A stretch of 64,000 bases of DNA from assembly GCA_000432155.1 (NCBI GenBank), contig FR888502.1, forward strand, positions 23,529-87,528, in the 5' to 3' direction. This document shows, in pieces, positions 62,678 to 64,000 of the stretch (the first letter of the stretch is position 1; each line of letters starts with the position of its first letter). Below the pieces are notes generated by a model. That model was not told the DNA's origin. It searched no databases and was given only the letters and a program-made list of their open reading frames with translations. The translations under genes and the position numbers were made by a program. The DNA is from Eubacterium sp. CAG:274 (lineage in GTDB: Bacteria; Bacillota; Clostridia; Lachnospirales; CAG-274).

Positions 62678-63243
62678 TGATAGTTTTAGTAGATAATTAC
62701 GATAGTTTTACTTATAACCTATACCAGTATATGGGCGAATTTGATAGTGATATTAGAGTATTTAGAAATGACGAAATTGACGGTGCTGGCATTTTAGCAT
62801 TAAATCCAGACAGAGTTGTTATTTCTCCTGGACCTAAAACTCCAGAGGAAGCAGGCAACTGTATTGAAATTATAAAAACAGTAAGTGGCAAAATTCCTCT
62901 TATGGGCGTTTGCCTTGGTCATCAGTCAATAGCTGTTGCCTTTGGTGCTACTGTAAGTAATGCAAAGGAACTTTTCCACGGTAAGTCATCAATGGCTGAC
63001 CACAATGGCAAGGGTATATTCAAAGGTTTACCAAATCCTTTACAGGTAGCCAGATACCACAGTCTTTCTATTGTACCTAGTACAGTTCCTGATTGCCTTG
63101 AAGTTACTGCTACTGTAGGTGATGAAATAATGGCAATTAGACATAAGACAATGCCAGTTGTTGGATTACAGTTCCACCCTGAGAGCATTAATACTCCAGA
63201 CGGTATGAAACTTATAGAAAATTTTATAAAAGGGGAGATTTAA
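62677..63243 (+). CDS. trpG: Anthranilate synthase component II (glutamine amidotransferase)
   Basis: TrpG supplies ammonia to TrpE. A 188-residue class I glutaminase: NYDSFTYNLYQYMGE at the start, PGPKTPEEAG oxyanion loop, catalytic Cys in MGVCLGHQSIAVAFG near residue 80, and His-x-Glu in GLQFHPESI near residue 168. One-base overlap with trpE (TAATG) indicates coupling. It may also serve folate synthesis as PabA. Confidence 0.95.
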   Translation: MIVLVDNYDSFTYNLYQYMGEFDSDIRVFRNDEIDGAGILALNPDRVVISPGPKTPEEAGNCIEIIKTVSGKIPLMGVCLGHQSIAVAFGATVSNAKELFHGKSSMADHNGKGIFKGLPNPLQVARYHSLSIVPSTVPDCLEVTATVGDEIMAIRHKTMPVVGLQFHPESINTPDGMKLIENFIKGEI

Positions 63244-63244
63244 T

Positions 63245-64000
63245 ATGATATTAGACGATATTGTAGCAAAGAAAAAAATTACCCTTGAAAAAAGTGACTA
63301 CAAGTTTGATGCCAAAAGACTTTACAAGGCTATGGAAAAGCCAGTTGCATCTTTTTATGATGCTATGGCTAAGGAGGGACTTTCAATAATAGGGGAAGTT
63401 AAAAAAGCATCTCCTTCAAGAGGTCTTATTAAACCAGACTTTCATCCAGTAGAAATAGCTAAGGAATATGTAGGTGCTGTTGATGCTATTTCAGTTCTTA
63501 CAGAAGAAGATTATTTTCAAGGTAGTCCCTTATTTTTAGAGGAAATTCACAAAAATGTAGATTTACCACTTTTGAGAAAAGACTTTGTTGTTTCTCCTTT
63601 GCAGATTTTTGAGGCAAGAGAATTGGGAGCATCTACAATACTTTTGATTGCTGCTGTTTTAAATGAAACAAGAGTTTTAGCAGAATACATAAATATTGCA
63701 AGAGGTGTAGGTTTTGAACCTTTAGTTGAAACACACAATGAAAAGGAAATTGAACTTGCACTTTCAGCAGATGCCAAAATTATTGGTATAAACAATAGAA
63801 ATTTACACGATTTTACAGAGGATATTTACACTACTGTAAGACTTAGAGAGCTTGTTCCAAAGGACAAAGTTATTATAAGCGAAAGCTCAATCCACACAGC
63901 AGAGGATATAAAAATATTAAGCAAGGCAAATATAAATGGTATTTTAGTAGGCGAAAGCTTTATGAAAAGTGGGGATATAAAGAAAAAAGCACAGGAGTTC
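63245..64000 (+). CDS. trpC: Indole-3-glycerol phosphate synthase, cut by the window end
   Basis: An open frame from ATG 63245 (GGGGAG upstream) reaches the window end without a stop, 252 codons. It starts MILDDIVAKKKITLEK and shows IIGEVKKASPSRGLI near residues 47-61 (catalytic Lys), AISVLTEEDYFQGSP, LLRKDFVVSPLQIFEAR, IIGINNRNLHDF and VIISESSIHTAEDI, all TrpC blocks of the (beta/alpha)8 barrel. Only a few C-terminal residues should be missing. Two bases separate it from trpG, so trpD is not in its common place between them. Confidence 0.95.
   Translation, partial: MILDDIVAKKKITLEKSDYKFDAKRLYKAMEKPVASFYDAMAKEGLSIIGEVKKASPSRGLIKPDFHPVEIAKEYVGAVDAISVLTEEDYFQGSPLFLEEIHKNVDLPLLRKDFVVSPLQIFEARELGASTILLIAAVLNETRVLAEYINIARGVGFEPLVETHNEKEIELALSADAKIIGINNRNLHDFTEDIYTTVRLRELVPKDKVIISESSIHTAEDIKILSKANINGILVGESFMKSGDIKKKAQEF

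Overview
The window is AT-rich chromosomal DNA (no base count was made) with strong AGGAGG-type ribosome sites, T-box leaders, consensus sigma-A promoters, a spoIIE gene and Spo0A-box-like sites. This points to an anaerobic, endospore-forming member of the Clostridia (Firmicutes). Two secreted beta-helix proteins with dockerin modules and Thr-rich linkers suggest a plant-fibre or pectin-degrading gut or rumen lineage. Species cannot be fixed from the sequence alone.

Layout. 1-4.7 kb: late cobalamin genes (cobS, a short cobU-like gene, a cobC-like phosphatase, cbiB, and a cobQ-cbiC fusion). 4.7-5.7 kb: a decayed patch with an abi remnant behind a promoter and terminator, and an RNHCP zinc-ribbon gene broken by a poly-A frameshift. 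5.7-12.1 kb: glgA, pepF, a dockerin pectate lyase, and a split chromate transporter. 12.2-19.9 kb: a complete phosphate-starvation block (PhoB/PhoR-like pair, pstSCAB, phoU, ppx) with PHO-box-like repeats. 20.1-26.4 kb: spoIIE, tilS, hpt, ftsH, the order found in Bacillus. 26.5-31.7 kb: an ArsC/Spx-like gene, a second dockerin beta-helix protein, dapL and another aminotransferase. 32.2-39.5 kb: an ammonium transporter fused to P-II behind a leader terminator, a membrane protein, an AbrB-like regulator, pth and mfd. 39.5-40.6 kb: a gene-free array of four ~250-bp tandem units. 40.6-45.4 kb, minus strand: mtnN, glmS, glmM and a half-size TauE pair. 45.5-50.8 kb: prmA, rsmE, a cysteine desulfurase, thiI and a glycerol dehydrogenase. 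50.8-55.6 kb, minus strand: tyrS and thrS, each with a T-box, and an MBL hydrolase. 55.6-64 kb: a CCCTAA-rich element, a nitrilase, a patatin, an ACT protein, hom, an aspartokinase, and a Trp T-box followed by trpE, trpG and a trpC cut by the window end.

The strongest candidate for something undescribed is the array at about 39.5-40.5 kb. Read on the minus strand, each unit has a promoter-like block, then a 5' arm GTAAGAGAAAGG. Exactly seven bases later comes TACTCCTT, predicted to sit in a small hairpin. A complementary 3' arm follows, and in three of four units an intrinsic terminator. The pairing is kept even where the sequence has drifted (a G-U replacement in the left-most unit). I read this as a tandem family of small RNAs that display an anti-Shine-Dalgarno motif. 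A 21-codon open frame with a perfect ribosome site lies at the upstream mouth of the array.
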